64,000 nucleotides of DNA from Hippopus hippopus. Its lineage: Eukaryota; Mollusca; Bivalvia; Cardiida; Cardiidae. Positions 25,561 through 38,084 of the stretch are shown one piece after another (position 1 is the stretch's first letter; each line of letters starts with the position of its first letter). Made by a program: the position numbers and the translations under genes. The notes below the pieces were generated by a model. It searched no databases, had not been told where the DNA came from, and was given only the letters and a program-made list of their open reading frames with translations. The stretch covers positions 65,990,845 through 66,054,844 of the forward strand of contig OX328096.1 in assembly GCA_946811185.2 (NCBI GenBank). Direction: 5' to 3'.

Positions 25561-27254
25561 ACCAGTCTTTGGGTACGCACTTCACTAGGCGGGGAATAGT
25601 ACGGATGAAAAAGGACGTCCCTGCTTAACTCCTTCAGTTTCTTCCGTTGCGAAATCAAATTTCATGTCATCTTACAAACTAATACAAGAGATACTTATTG
25701 CTGCTGCTCAAACTGTAGACCTATGTATACACATTTATAACAGTGGATAAGTGTTCCACTTGAAACTAAAGTTTCTTGTTTGGATAGCAAGCACGAGATC
25801 ATCAGATGTTTATGTCCGGGGGTTTATCAGTAAACCACTTTCTGCCTCCGCTAGATAGTGTTTGAATAACCTGTAATTAACATTTCATTTACAGGAAGTG
25901 TTTGTAAAAACGCAAATCATCCCGCCAAAACAGCGTCACGAGAAATGAACTAGAAATAGCGACAAGAAAATTGAGTAAGGACACTTTTTTTTAAGTCCCA
26001 CTGGAGAAAAATCTAAGACATCGTAATAAAAACTTTTCTCTCCCGACGACTCCTGATGTTTGTACCAAAAGCTTGTAGCGGTCCCTTCAGAAAACGGCCT
26101 TTGTTTGACAAATAAAGCAGACGAAGAAAGTGGAAAATGAAGCGGAAAAAAAACAAAATCAAACGAGAAGGCCGAAACGGGTCTGTATCGCTTCATTTCC
26201 CTATAAATAAATGGGCCATAATTGGCTTAGGCAGAGCAATAATCTGTAAGAAGCCTGCTATGCAATCAAATTCCACAGAGAAAATAATCGAAGCCAGAAT
26301 AGCATTTTGTACATAGGAGATCTACCCAAGGATCATTCATATATCACTGAACGCTAACAAACAGTTTCATACAAGATTTCAAAACATTTTGAATCAGCGG
26401 ATAATTTGTTTGGCATTATAGGTAAAGTATTAGACATTAAATAAAAGAATGATACAAATCTTGCCTCAAGTTAAATATTCAGGGGACCTAAGCATAACCT
26501 TCAACATCAAAATAAACCGAATATTTGTTACCATCAAAACAGCCCCCCCCCCCCCCCAATTAAAATAAAGAAATTCAATTTTCTGTCAATGCAACAAAAA
26601 TGATTAAGTGCATGTGACATTTTCCCCCTCCATGTGGCCATAATCTTGCAATTGGTATGTGAAGCCTTCATTCTGCACGTAATCTCACACGTGTAGAGGA
26701 CGAAGGGCCATGACATAAGCTCACTTGCCTTTGGCTCATCTGTCTTTGAAATATGGTAAAACTCGTAGAGGCCACCAGTCAGTCCCCGCGTGGACAGACC
26801 GAATAATGTTTTTCTTTAGTAAAAGAAAGAATACTAAATCCCATATTGAACGAATTGATTTATTGAAAACGACTAGGGAAATCTGACTCTTTTGGCAAAG
26901 CTATTTGCAAATCGCCTTCTTAATAAAACTGTCCTGATTCTGTGAGGTAAAATGGACAAAAGAGACGTTCCCAGGAAAACACCAAAAACTTGTTTTCCAT
27001 GCTAATTTCCTTGGTAATCCTTCTTTTTTCCTACCCTTTTGCTATTTCAATTTTCAGGGATTTTTGTGGCATGTCTGATAGGAAAACCATGTAGTTTGAG
27101 AGTAGCCAAGTTGTCCTGAGATCTATTAGAGAAATAATGGTTTACTCACAAAAACCCTACAATATTCCTTCAGGTGTGTATAAAAATATTAGACCCAAGA
27201 AAAACCTGTAATTTTCTAAACCGATATTGAGCAGAATCAGATGTCTTATACATT

Positions 27255-27500
27255 AATGGTGGTTTCATGCTAATGCAAAAAGTATCGACCCATGTCAGCC
27301 TGCGCAGTCTGCGCTGGCTGACATGGGTCGAAACCTTTTGCTATTTGTTAATTTCCTGCATGGCAAGGATCATTCTACCTCATGATTCAGTCGGCTGTTA
27401 GACAAAATGGATCTTATGGATCCATAGTTATGTGATGTCTTGCTTGGTATCGTGCATCACGTAGATGCATTAGGCTCCTTTTTTGCCATTGGCTCATTTT
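27255..27500. repeat. GTCAGCCTGCGCAG palindrome family copy
   Basis: Central stem TCGACCCATGTCAGCCTGCG ... GCTGACATGGGTCGA at about 27,286-27,330, followed by the family tail ACTCATGATTCAGTCGG-like and GCATTAGGCTCC. Confidence 0.75.
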
Positions 27501-28063
27501 TTTAAGTGCACAGGCCAAAAAGCAATCAGGCAAGTAATATATTTAAAATGCAATATGTAAATCCTCTAATTTACAAATAAGCTACGCTTCTTCAAATTTG
27601 TATTTGCCTCTTTTCAATTATTCCTGGTATACGTTACATCGCGAAGTATGCTTTTTATTAGGTATGGCAGTTTTTAGTTTTATTTCAATCTTGGTTGGAT
27701 AAAACGCACCCAGCCTCAGCAGTGCTGTCAGCGCCTTAATTACAATTTGTTGTCTGCGGACATTTAAATTTTCAGATATTTGTGTACCCTTGTTACCGAT
27801 AGGCGTATTAAAGAAAAGACAGATATTTTGACCACGGAAACCATAAAAATTGGCCTACAATATTTTGATCCTCTTCACCGTCTGAAGAGCATTTTACGCC
27901 TTATGAGGTGAAAAAAATCTTTTATTGAGTATCCCAAAGACAAAGCTCTCCATTAGCCCAGCCGTAATTATATAATAAGAAATCTGTATAAAGAGGAAAA
28001 AGGCACCAGACAAATTTATCTAGAGCGGAAAATTATGCCACAAAACGGTAATCATTATATTGG

Positions 28064-28264
28064 TCAAACGTTCCCAGAACACATAAAATAAGACCTATGA
28101 TGCTCTTCCGTCTTGCTAATCTGTTTTATGGGACATTTGGAATTTGTCAGACGGAAATCAAGTTTATGACTTTTGGTAGATTTTGGGGGACAAGCAGTGA
28201 TTTCTATTTCATCATTGTCATGTGTCTGAGTGGTCCTGCACTGTTTCCGGAATGACAACAGCAT
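28064..28264 (-). CDS. possible last coding exon of an unknown host gene
   Basis: On the minus strand the frame follows a fair acceptor (ACACGATTTCTTTAG just before 28264) and encodes 66 residues, LLSFRKQCRTTQTHDNDEIE followed by CPPKSTKSHKLDFRL, to a TGA stop. It is hydrophilic and basic like a cytoplasmic tail and has balanced codon use. No domain is recognised. It could equally be a chance ORF; a transcript is needed to decide. Confidence 0.25.
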   Translation of the reverse strand: MLLSFRKQCRTTQTHDNDEIEITACPPKSTKSHKLDFRLTNSKCPIKQISKTEEHHRSYFMCSGNV

Positions 28265-28414
28265 CTAAAGAAATCGTGTAAAATTGGCAATTTGATCTCA
28301 CGTTGGATCATACCGAGCTACAAAATAAGAATTACTGGTATCCTCGGGGGAACTTTCTGCGTTATTGAATAAGCATCAGGACCGGTTCACTGGCTAAGGA
28401 TCACGGGTTTTAAC

Positions 28415-28670
28415 TTTTTACCAAACGACAATCTTTTTTAAAACTATTCACCAAACGAAAAAATTGGGCTCGTTCAAATTGACAGCATTTCTACACGATA
28501 GAATAAATATGACTCAAAAATTGAATTATGTTTTGAAGGGATGGGAAACATAGTGAGAAAAAGAGAAAATGCTGATTACCAGCATTTTCTAATTTTTCCA
28601 CATTGTTTTAAAAAGGCCTTCTTCCTCAATGTCGTTAAAACTCAGGATTGTGTGGTAATAGTTCCAGAGA
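28415..28670. repeat. palindromic MITE (AGAAAATGCTGG family), copy
   Basis: AACTTTTTACCAAACGACAA at the left, hairpin AGAAAAAGAGAAAATGCTGA ... CAGCATTTTCTAATTTTTCC at 28,553-28,602, and GTCGTTAAAACTCAGGATTG at the right. Confidence 0.7.
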
Positions 28671-28959
28671 ATTTAGTAGCGATTCAAAATTTGTCGAGGA
28701 AGCATGAACAGTTGAATCTTCGCCATGAAAGAAGTGAAATAATCATGTTTACTTTAAAACAAATTTTTGAATTCTTTGGGAAACAAGGCAGAGGTCAAGA
28801 TTATTGTGGGTATTTTTGTACAATCAATTTTCTCCCTGGCGGCGTTGGTCTCGCTGGGTTGTCCTTTGGCAAGGTATAGGAAAGACCCAGTCTAGCATTG
28901 GTGCAACACATGAAAGACCCATTAGGTGAGTCATGGCCTTGAAATGACTGAAATAATTC

Positions 28960-29600
28960 CAAACCCTTTACCACGCAATCCCTGCTTTTAACGACCCTGA
29001 GAAAGAGTTTCGTGTTTTTAATGACTACGAAATGGGCCAAGTTAAGCCATTTTTAAAGCAGAAAAAAAGGAAGAAGAAATAATCCCCGTGATGTCAATAA
29101 GCTGTTCAAAAACCAATGAGTGGGACAATGTTTACATGAAAATTCCATAATGGCTTCTGGTTAGGAACAATCTTTCTCCTTCTTTTTTCCTCTTTGAATA
29201 TTACTTTACAGAGTGAAGGTAGATAGCTGAGTGATGAAATATACATCTTTGCTCGTTTTCAGAAAGTTTTTAACCAATTTCATCTTTATTTTATGAAGCT
29301 ATAATCATTCTTGTATCTACATGCTTATTGGTACTCCTGATGGCCGCAAGGTGGCACAGATTACGACCGATAGAAAATGCATTTTATTCTCTTGAGACCA
29401 TCAAAGGAAGCACTGTTTTCGTTTCCGGTTTTACATCGAAGGACAAATCCCTTGAATTTCTTTATCCCGTACACCATATTCATCGGTCATTTATCTATGT
29501 TTACACAGCTGACATATCTGAATCATTCTACCCACAGTAAAGTTTAGCAGCCTTTTGTTCACTCTGGTCGTAAATGTACATTTCCATAGAGTAGGGTAAA
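28960..29600 (+). repeat. dispersed repeat shared with 58,465-58,960
   Basis: Strings such as AAATCCCTTGAATTTCTTTA, GAAGCTATAATCATTCTTGT and ATCTGAATCATTCTACCCAC recur in the same order near 58.6-58.9 kb. It also carries a partial ACCCTTTACCACGCAATCCC MITE end. Confidence 0.7.
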
Positions 29601-29840
29601 TACTGAAACACTGCAATTTTAAAAGCTATTTCTAATCAGCATGATTGAGTATCAACTCAGGATCAGGGGTCATGATCGTCTGCGTTACTTTGTTCTATTC
29701 AATTTTAAATTCCAAAACTAGCCATCCGATTGGCTGAGGTAGAATGGCAATCAAAAAGGCAGGTCTTAAAATTTTGAATTAGTAGAACTATGGTTTTATG
29801 TATGCTTCCGGTTAAGTGATATCACACTTAAATATATAGA

Positions 29841-29981
29841 GGTTATTATAAGGCTGATGAGGGCCGGAGAGTGATATCGGCCCGCCACCCTGATATCTGC
29901 CCCGAGGGCTTTAGCCCGAAGGCAGATTTCGAGGTGGCGGGCCGATATCAATCTCCGGCCCTCATCAGCCGTATAATAACC
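29841..29981. repeat. 141-bp near-perfect palindrome
   Basis: GGTTATTATAAGGCTGATGA at the left is inverted by TCATCAGCCGTATAATAACC at the right; the arms continue through GGGCCGGAGAGTGATATCGG and GCCCGCCACC, about 49 bp with a few mismatches, around CCCGAGGGCTTTAGCCCGAA. A MITE or the ends of a deleted element. Confidence 0.85.
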
Positions 29982-32440
29982 TGTTTATTACATTCATGGA
30001 TCATTTGCTCGATTTTTTCGTTTGCTTAAACACTTAAAACAGATTTTTTTATTTTTCTGTCTTCATTCGGCACATCTTTTTTCCGCGGGTAAACGTCACA
30101 TTCATGACGTAATCATGCATCATTCATCACTTTCGCAGCTGCACATACAGTATAAGGATGTTTTAAATAAACAGTTCTTTATCTTTATTCAAAGTTAAAA
30201 AATGTCGATATGCGTGTTTTTCCGAGCCAATTATTCAATTTAGTGTGATACGGATTATAAATGAGAAACAGGACCAATAGAATAGATGATTGGTGCTTTT
30301 GATTGGGAAACTTAATCAGGCTCGGTTCCCCTGGCTCAACGGATAAAATTCGTAGAACTACTAGCCTATGGACACCACGCCTTGCCCGATAAACTTTCCA
30401 ATCTAAGACAACAACAATCTATTTTTTTATTTATCGTGTCTTTGCTGGTTTTGCGATTCAGCCGTTGTTTCTAGTTTTGAAAATTTGTCAGCTAGCGATT
30501 GACGGACTGATTCAGCCATTCTTTTTCAAACTGGATGTTTTGAGAACGTTAGTTTACGAGCTGGTGTTCTGTTGCTATAGATTTAGAACAAATATCTTGT
30601 CAACGGGCAAGATATCAGATATCAGTCCCGTTGCCCCGCCATATCTGCCCTCGCGTGACACTGATATTACACAATTTTCAGTAGAAAATGTTACTATTAT
30701 TAGTGACAGAATGTAATAAATCTAACTTATTTTTCCTACGTTTTCTGTTTTTAACGCGGAACTTTTTCTGTAGAAAGCAATACTCTTATCATGACGTACT
30801 ACTTTTCGATTATCCGGACATGAAGTAGTACTGCGATTCAACGCTTATTGTGAAAAAATGATTCAAAGGGATCTGCTCTTGAAAACTAGGATAACATCGG
30901 CTCTTTCTAATGGTTAGAATTTCTGCTGCACTATAGTTCAAGTGAAAAATCGACGATAAAATAAGTGGCAACTAGAGGCCTTATCTACGTTGGACGGATG
31001 ACTGATACTTTTTTATGCATTAATTCTTAGTGTATCATAGTGCCATTACTTTTAGGAAATTTATAAAACATGATCATAAAATATTGTCAAAATATACTTA
31101 ATGTTTAAAAAAAAAAAAAAAAAAAACCAAACGGTTACGAAAAAGCTCAATTGGAAGTTGAAATTTTGAATTCCCTATGATCACTTTATAATATAAAATG
31201 AAGGGATGAAAAATAGTTCGTTCCCTTTACCACGATAAAAGATCACTCGTTATTGGATAAACAAATCAGTTTACCCCGTTATTTGCGGTGGCTTACGTTT
31301 CATAGCTAAATCCATTTTAGTTGTGTCTGAGCCAATTAAGCTTCCAGAATACGACAAAAGACATAAGTAGTGGACAGTCTCTCGCGGTGTTTGCTCATAT
31401 AGATAATGCATAACGCCTACGCCGATGTTTCTCTCTCTACAATTACGGCATTTCAGTAATGGCGTTCCCATCCTGCAATTAAAGGCAGTGGTACCATTAT
31501 GTGGCGTTTGAAATGATTGCCCTTTTTAGAACATCTTGAATTTCTGAAACGTGTCTCACGCCTCTCTCTCTCTCACCCCTCTCTCGCTCTCTCTACTTGG
31601 AAGAACGAAGAATAATAGTGATGACTTAAAGGAACACGACACACTTGTCATGAATATATAGATACATGTACGCAAAGATCGAAGTTTTCGAAGAATTTGT
31701 TTGGCAAAGCATCTTATTTCCATCGTTCAAAGCAGCGAATAACTGAAAGAAAAAAAAAAACCTGCCTTCAAAACTACAATGACTATTGTACAATGACTAT
31801 TAAAGGCTATCCTATCACGGTGTACATTGTGCTAATGGTGACAAAATGCGGGAATGTTGACGTTTCGTAACAAAGTTGACCTCACTTCCTACATGTAAAA
31901 TAATACTTGGAGTGATATACGCTTTAAGATGATCTAGAGCGACAAAATGTTTCGAAATTCTTGGAAAAAAAAGGCAACAGCTGAAATATTTAACAATAGA
32001 TTTTTATTCATGGTTTTAGAACTCATGCCCTGAGGAATTTATAAAGTCATTGTGTTATTTATACCGAATGTGCATTAGTTTTTATTAACTGATCATTCAG
32101 CCTTTTGAGATATTTTGATACCTGCTTATCTGAAAGCAGTTATTCAAATGTATAGATCTGTGAATTCGCTTATTTGAATTTATGTTGAAAAGGGGGCATA
32201 CAACATGTCGTTTCGAAAGATTTTTTTTTTTTTTGAAAATCTTATCATAGCCTTTTAATTTTAATTCTCGTGCAAAAATGGCATTCACATTAAAACACAT
32301 GAAAATACATGTAGAAAACAATAGGAATTAGCAAGAACTCTGTATCTTTTAACCGCTAAATTTTCTATTCTGTTAGATAATAGTAAAACTGAACATTATT
32401 GCATAATACTGAATAAACAATTTTTAATATATATATAAAA
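29982..32440. other. host noncoding DNA
   Basis: No gene recognised. Contains an A18 run near 31,108-31,126 and a CT-rich stretch at 31,560-31,600. The ORF at 30,465-30,716 has no family features. Confidence 0.5.
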
Positions 32441-32447
32441 ATTAGAT

Positions 32448-32520
32448 GGTCCTATAGCTTCGTTGGTAGAGTCACCGGCTATGGTTTTGAAAATAGAGGG
32501 TTCGAGTCCCACAGGAGGCA
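32448..32520 (+). tRNA. tRNA-like sequence, probably a pseudogene or SINE head
   Basis: There is an A-box-like TAGCTTCGTTGGTAGAG and a perfect B-box GGTTCGAGTCC at the correct spacing. The acceptor ends pair poorly (GGTCCTA against AGGAGGC) and the anticodon arm is weak, so a functional tRNA is unlikely. Confidence 0.4.
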
Positions 32521-32579
32521 TTATTTTTTCCCTAACTTTGGGTAATTAATGGAGTTCTTATGATCTTTCTTTACAAAAT

Positions 32580-33720
32580 ACCAAATTTCTCCCCCCACCA
32601 AATACAAAAAAGGCTACCATTTGGTTTAATGCCCCTTGAATACTTATATTCTTAAAATTTAGCTCACTTGGGAAAGAAGTGCTCGAGGGTGAGCTGTAGT
32701 GGTCAATGATTGTCCGGTGTGCGTTTTGCGTTAACTTTGAACACCTTCTCCTCCCAAACTACAATGTGGACTGCAACCAAACTTCACAGAAACCACCCTC
32801 CAAAGTTGGTCAAATACTTAAATCCCACCAAGAACTCTGATTGCCACAGCAACAAGTTCAGGAAAATAACAAAAATCTTTAAGGCCTGCGGTTAAAGACT
32901 TGGTATGTAGCTTCATTTCGTAGACTACTATCAAGAAAAAACTAGTCCTGTTGTCAAACCTGCCCCTCCCCCTCACAAATTTGCATAGACTTATATAGTA
33001 AAATCTTTAAATATCTTCTTGTTCCTAACCATAAGACTCGGGGCGACTAAACTTTACACGTACCTTCAAGCAGTAGACTTCTTCCAAGATTGTTCCAGTG
33101 ATAGCCCTGCGGTCAAAATTGGTCCCACCCTGAATTTTGCTTGTTTTACATTGGCTTTTATGGTGAAATCTTTAAAAATCTTCTTGTCCCTAACCGTAAA
33201 GATTAGGGCTTCCAAGTTTTACATGTATCTTCATGTAGAATTCTTCTACCATAATTGTTCAAATTATAGCCATAGGGTTACTGGTTAGCCTCGCGCCAGG
33301 GGCAGAATTTTAACATAAAGTTACGTATAATTTTAAGATATATTTGTCAGAAACCGTTAACCTATGGTAACAAAATTTTGTATGTATCTGTATCCAGTAG
33401 TTGTCTACCAAAACTGTACAAATTTAACGCTCAGGGTCAACATTGGCCCCACCATAGGGGTTAAAAGTTTTATTTGGGTTTATATTGTTAATGTTTTGAA
33501 AGAAGCTTCTTGTTCCTTACCATTTGACCTAGGGCTACTTAATTAGGCTTGTCTTTTTATCCGGTACACCTATACAAAGATTGTTCAAACTCCTGCCCTG
33601 GATCAAAATTAACTCGGTCAAGCGGGGGTCACAAGTTTATTTTGGATTACCTAGAATGTTAGAATTTTAGCCCTTGGGTTAAAATTCCCAAGGTTGTTGT
33701 AAACATCGTCCTGAAGTCTA
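32580..33720 (+). repeat. diverged tandem repeat with TAAAATCTTTAAAAATCTTC units
   Basis: Units of about 165-180 bp starting near 32,990, 33,160 and 33,330 share AAATCTT(T)AAAAATCTTCTTG, CCTAACCATAAGAC-like and CAAAATTGGTCCCACCCT-like strings. The part before 32,880 (ACACCTTCTCCTCCCAAACT) is a linked, likewise repetitive block. Confidence 0.7.
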
Positions 33721-33981
33721 GCCTGGAAGCAATCATTATACATTACTATCCATTTCTGAGATGAACAATTAAAAACCTCTCTGTTTCTCTTGTTGTAAAA
33801 TCGATCAGGTTTATGGTAATTGTCCTGTTTCTGTTTTTGCTCTCTTTATAGATTTAAAGTGTAGAAGACTTGAGTTGAGAAAACGGAAACATTGTTTCAG
33901 CAACTGAAATGTCAACAGCCGACTGTAATTGCAATTTACAATCCAATATTATAGAACAGACATTAGAACTGAACTGCATCT

Positions 33982-35165
33982 TTGATTTACAGTAGTGTCC
34001 AAAGCGGCTTTCGTCGCCAGAGTGGCACAATTGATCATCTTGTTCGGTTTGAAACTTTCAGTAGAGATGCTTTTATCATGAAGCAACATGTTGTGTCAGT
34101 CTTCTTTGACCGTGAAAGTGCTTATGATACTACCTGGAAATACAGAATTCTGAAAGATCTTTATGACTTTGGTCTCAGTGGCCGACTCCCTCTTTTCATC
34201 TCGGCCTTTCTAGATAAACTTCTCTTCCGAGTGTGTGTTGGTAACACTCTGTCTAGAGCCCGTGAGCAAGAAATGGGGGTACCACAGGGATGTACCCTAT
34301 CTGTTACTCTCTTCAGTGTTAAGATTAATAGCATTGTGAAAGCTATTAATCCAGAAATAGAATGCTCTCTGTATGTGGATGATTTTGTTATTTGTTTCCG
34401 ATCACGCAACATGAACATTATTGAAAGACAATTCCAACAATGTCTGCACAAACTACAGGCTTGGTCTAATGAAAGTGGGTATGCACTTTTGCAATTTACG
34501 ATGCTCCTCACCCTGATCTTAAATTATTCTTAGATAAAACGCCAGTTGAAGTTATGTCCCAATTTAAGTATCCTGGTGTTGTTTTTGACAAAAAGCTTTC
34601 CTTTCTCCCGCATAATGGATTAAAGAAAAGGTGCCAAAAGGCACTTAATCTTCTTAAACTAATTGCACATTTAGACTGGAGAGTAGATAGAAATGTCCTT
34701 TTAAGGCTTTATCGTTCCTTTGTTCCCTCCAAATTCGATTATAGATCCAATGTATATGGATCAGCTCGCAAGTCCTATCTCAAAAAGCTTGATTCTACTC
34801 ATCATGAAGATCTATGACTGGTACTTGGATCTTTCAGAACTTCTCCCGTTAATAGCCTGTATGTCGAGGCTAATGAACCCTAACTTTCATTTAAATAAAA
34901 AAAAACTGTCTCTTCAGTACATTGTAAAACTCAAGTCCAATCCTTCCAACCCTGTGTATAAAACTGTTTTTAACCCTCAGTACAAAATTCTTTTTTAATG
35001 AAAGCCAAATGCCATTTCTCCATTTGGTATTGGCATGGACCCCTTTCTAGATAATCTTTGTATAGATGCTGAATTTATTGCCCACTACAAAATTCCTGAC
35101 GTTTCTCCTTAGGCGCAAAATTATGCTGAATTTCAATTTGACCTTGCCTCTTTTAAAAAGTCAGA
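33982..35165 (+). pseudogene. LINE reverse transcriptase, frameshifted
   Basis: SVQSGFRRQSGTIDHLVRFE opens the palm region, VFFDRESAYDTTWKYRIL carries the first catalytic Asp region, GVPQGCTLSVTLFSVKIN is RT block 4, and SLYVDDFVICF (about 34,366-34,398) is the catalytic Y-x-D-D block. The frame breaks near 34,530 and continues at 34,554 with MSQFKYPGVVFDKKLSFLPH and VLLRLYRSFVPSKFDY, the thumb. More shifts follow near 34,810. The RT copies element RNA at the target site in this class. Dead copy. Confidence 0.8.
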
Positions 35166-35169
35166 AACA

Positions 35170-35855
35170 GACCGGAGTGTGTTACGAAATGTTCGTGACT
35201 ATTCTTGTACTTTCGGTGTTTTGTTTACAATTGTTCATGATTAGATCTACTTTGTAATTAGCGAATGATTTTAATTTATAGTAATGTAGGTACTTGACTA
35301 TTTGTATAATAGGTCCATATCCTAGTCTCGAAGAAAAATTAATGTTATTACTGGCATAATTCAGCATGTATGTTTATTTGGAAATCCCCAGTGTATTCTC
35401 AAAAATACTTCCGGTAGCTTCCGGTTGTACTCAATTCTTCTGTTATGATATTTAAGGGTCCAAACACTAAAGGCTTGGTGAGAAAGTGAAAGGTTGTTAG
35501 GCTGATGTTTTCGACTGAAGTTTGGAAAGGATTTAAAGATTCTACTTGGCATCACCGTTAACTCATACGCTGTCATCGTTGGATTCTCAGCTTTTTCGAG
35601 TTCTATTGAAACCAGGAATTTTATGTGTTATTGCTTTTCTCGGATTCAGGATTAACGGGATTGTAATATTTTAGGACAGTTTGATTTGTTTAGACTTTGT
35701 GAACTGTAAGTAGGAACTTATATTATTATTTGTATTGCAAATTACTGTGTTTTGAATTATTAAATTTTGGAACATAGTGCAACTCTTATGTTCTTTTTGA
35801 ATCTATTACACCGTCATTTAAGCCGTAGTCATTCGGTATCCAAGATACCGTAATA
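35170..35855. mobile_element. insertion within the LINE
   Basis: LINE coding similarity stops after FDLASFKK (about 35,160) and resumes at KYRELKEHYFSFKPIYTDGS (about 35,868). AGTGT occurs at both joints (35,176-35,180 and 35,856-35,860), and GTTACG / CGTAAT lie inside them, so a 5-bp target duplication with short inverted ends is possible. The insert has no ORF of note. Confidence 0.5.
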
Positions 35856-35861
35856 AGTGTC

Positions 35862-36704
35862 TTGCATTCAAAGTACAGAGAGCTAAAGGAACATTATTTT
35901 TCTTTCAAACCCATCTATACAGATGGCTCTAAAGATGGTAACTCCGTTGCATCCGGAACTGTCTATGGAGAAAGGACAAAAATATGCCGCCTCCCTGACA
36001 AATCTTCTATCTTTTCTGCCGAAACGACTGCCATTGACCTTGCCCTTGACCTAGTAGAAAACTCCAAGTCTGATAATTTTATCATTTTTTTCTGATTCTC
36101 GGTCAGTCTTGCAGGCCCTCATGAACCAAAAGTTTGAGACCCTTTAGTTTGCCATTTTCTCGAACGTATCAATTTGATCTCCTCTTTAAAAAGACTTGTC
36201 TTCTGCTTGCTCCCAAGTCATATTGACATCAGAGGCAATGAGAAAGCCGATAATAGTGTCAAAACTGCTCTTGACCTGCCTGTTTCTAACCGAAAGGTCC
36301 CTTACATTGATTATAAGTCTTCTGTTTCTTGCTACAGCCAATATTCATGGCAATCCCAATGGAACAGAGACATCTTCAACAAGCTTCGCTCAGTTAAACC
36401 TTCCCTTAGGGAGTGGTACCCTGCTTACAGGTCTGTAAGGTGAGAAGAGGTTTTAATTGCTCGCATTCGTGTTGGACATTCACGGTTGTCACATTCCTGG
36501 TCACTGAACAGAGAAGATACACCTGAATGCATCGCATGCAATCAGCCTTACATTTTACAGTATGTTCTTCTGGATTGCCTTGATTTTCAGGCAATCCGAG
36601 CAAAGCATTTCAGTGCAGATAGTATGTATAACCTTTTTGATTCTGTTGGCATCGCACCAATTATTTTCTTTATTAAAGGGATTGGTATTCACCCAAAGTT
36701 ATGA
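35862..36704 (+). pseudogene. LINE RNase H and C-terminal region, frameshifted
   Basis: FKPIYTDGSKDGNSVASGTV holds the first RNase H Asp, SIFSAETTAIDLALDLVENS the Glu, FSDS (after a shift near 36,093) the second Asp and LLPSHIDIRGNEKADNS the final His/Asp block. The frame then goes on to REWYPAYRSVR, an in-frame TGA, IARIRVGHSRLSHSWSLNRE and a Cys-rich end (ECIACNQPY ... LLDC), finishing at GIGIHPKL. Confidence 0.8.
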
Positions 36705-37340
36705 TACCTCTCTTGCACTTACCTCCTCTCTTTGTCTTGACCCCACGTGTAGTATCATTCTTTTACCCATGTGAATCCCCTAGCTTAACCCCTTATCCCC
36801 TGTCAGTCATGTGACTCTGGCTAGCATTTACCTTTTTGCTAGGAAAATAAGGCTTTCGACATCTTATCCCATTGGAGACATAACCTCTTTAATGGGAGTG
36901 TTTTGATCCCAGTGGAGAGTTCCACACTTTAAGCTCTCATTTCCTCAGAGTTGAGTACTATTCATAGTCTGAATTTTTCATTTAAAACTTTTAGTAGGCA
37001 GGGATTGCCTAGCTACTCAATAGTTTATTTTATGCACATTAAAGATTACACGTAATCCTTCTTTATTCAAAGACTTTTAAAATCAGTTAAACATTTTGCT
37101 CAAATCCTTTTATTACAATCTTAACTTCATCACTTAGATAGGGATTGCCCTGTCACTCAAATTTTATATCTTTTATGCATATCAAGATTACACAAATCAT
37201 AAGATTTCCTTCTTAATTCAACCCTTTTTACTTTTTACTATTGTGTTTAAATATCTTTAAGCTCAAATATTCTACTTTAATCATCTTTTAATACAGATAT
37301 TGGCGCTAAATGACCAAAGCTGTCGATGCGCCATACAACA

Positions 37341-38084
37341 ACATTCATTGATTTACAGTGGATATAAACTTACACAGCTTTGGGCACGTCGACCCTTGGC
37401 TTTCGTTTTAGAGACGTCTGCATCGTGACGATTTGTGCCGCCAGATCTGACCCCAGCAAGCTAAGACTTGAAGCAGTAAAGGTGTAATTATAAGAGTGTT
37501 TGTCGAAGTTAGCATCCATGATCAAGGGTTAGGATTTAACTTGACAGAAATATGATATTAATCACAGAGTTGATAACACAGAAACAGACATGCAAGACTA
37601 ATAGTATGGGTACTTTGTACGAGTATGTAGGGTTATATTGTGCTACCATTATACGTACCATTAGAGTAACAATAAAGGCCAAATGTAAACTAGAGCTATC
37701 ACTAAAGGTGATGAATACCCCCCACCAGCACAATGTCAATAAATAACTCTTTGTCACACAAATGCACAATGCCTAAGTCCAAAATGTGAGAGTTTTACAC
37801 AGCTAATAAATACTGAAAAAAAAGAAAAAAAAAAAAATACTAATAAATTAATAAAGAAACTTTTAAGAGCTACCTGAAATGGGCTCCTCTTTCATTCCCC
37901 TCATGACGCAGTGCACTCTGCTCGCCATTATTTCTTTTGATGAATTGTATGGATAAATGCATAACTCTTTTAAAAAATTACTCAATTTACTAGTATGACA
38001 GTACAGTGAGCCAATCTGTGTTCCCTGTTTAAAATTTGAACAAAATCCTTCCAGTAAAACCATGGAGAAAGATTAATCAGTAAA
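37341..38084. other. host noncoding DNA
   Basis: No gene seen. A-rich runs at 37,816-37,838. Confidence 0.5.

Larger units (their letters stand above)
25600..28400. other. noncoding host DNA, part of an old duplicated segment
   Basis: Stretches here resemble 40.8-41.4 kb and 47.3-47.7 kb by eye (shared strings AATCTGTAAGA, CACAGAGAAAATAA/CATAGAGAAAATAA, GAGCATAACCTT-like, TGTAAATCCTCTAATTTACA). A palindromic repeat copy lies at 27,255-27,500 and a C15 run at 26,543-26,557. A possible terminal exon is noted separately at 28,064-28,264. Confidence 0.5.
33970..37340 (+). mobile_element. 5'-truncated LINE with reverse transcriptase and RNase H
   Basis: The order is a reverse transcriptase domain, a zinc-knuckle-free linker, an RNase H domain and a terminal region with CIACNQPYILQYVLLDC, followed by about 600 bp of 3' UTR ending near AATGACCAAAGCTGTCGATG (37,309). 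RT plus RNase H places it in the I/Jockey-like group of non-LTR elements. The endonuclease is missing, as usual for 5' truncation. A foreign insertion interrupts it at about 35,170-35,855. Confidence 0.85.

Noticed and set aside
33019..33546. Two ORFs with similar sequence, possible gene family
   Set aside because: They are units of the diverged tandem repeat at 32.9-33.7 kb.
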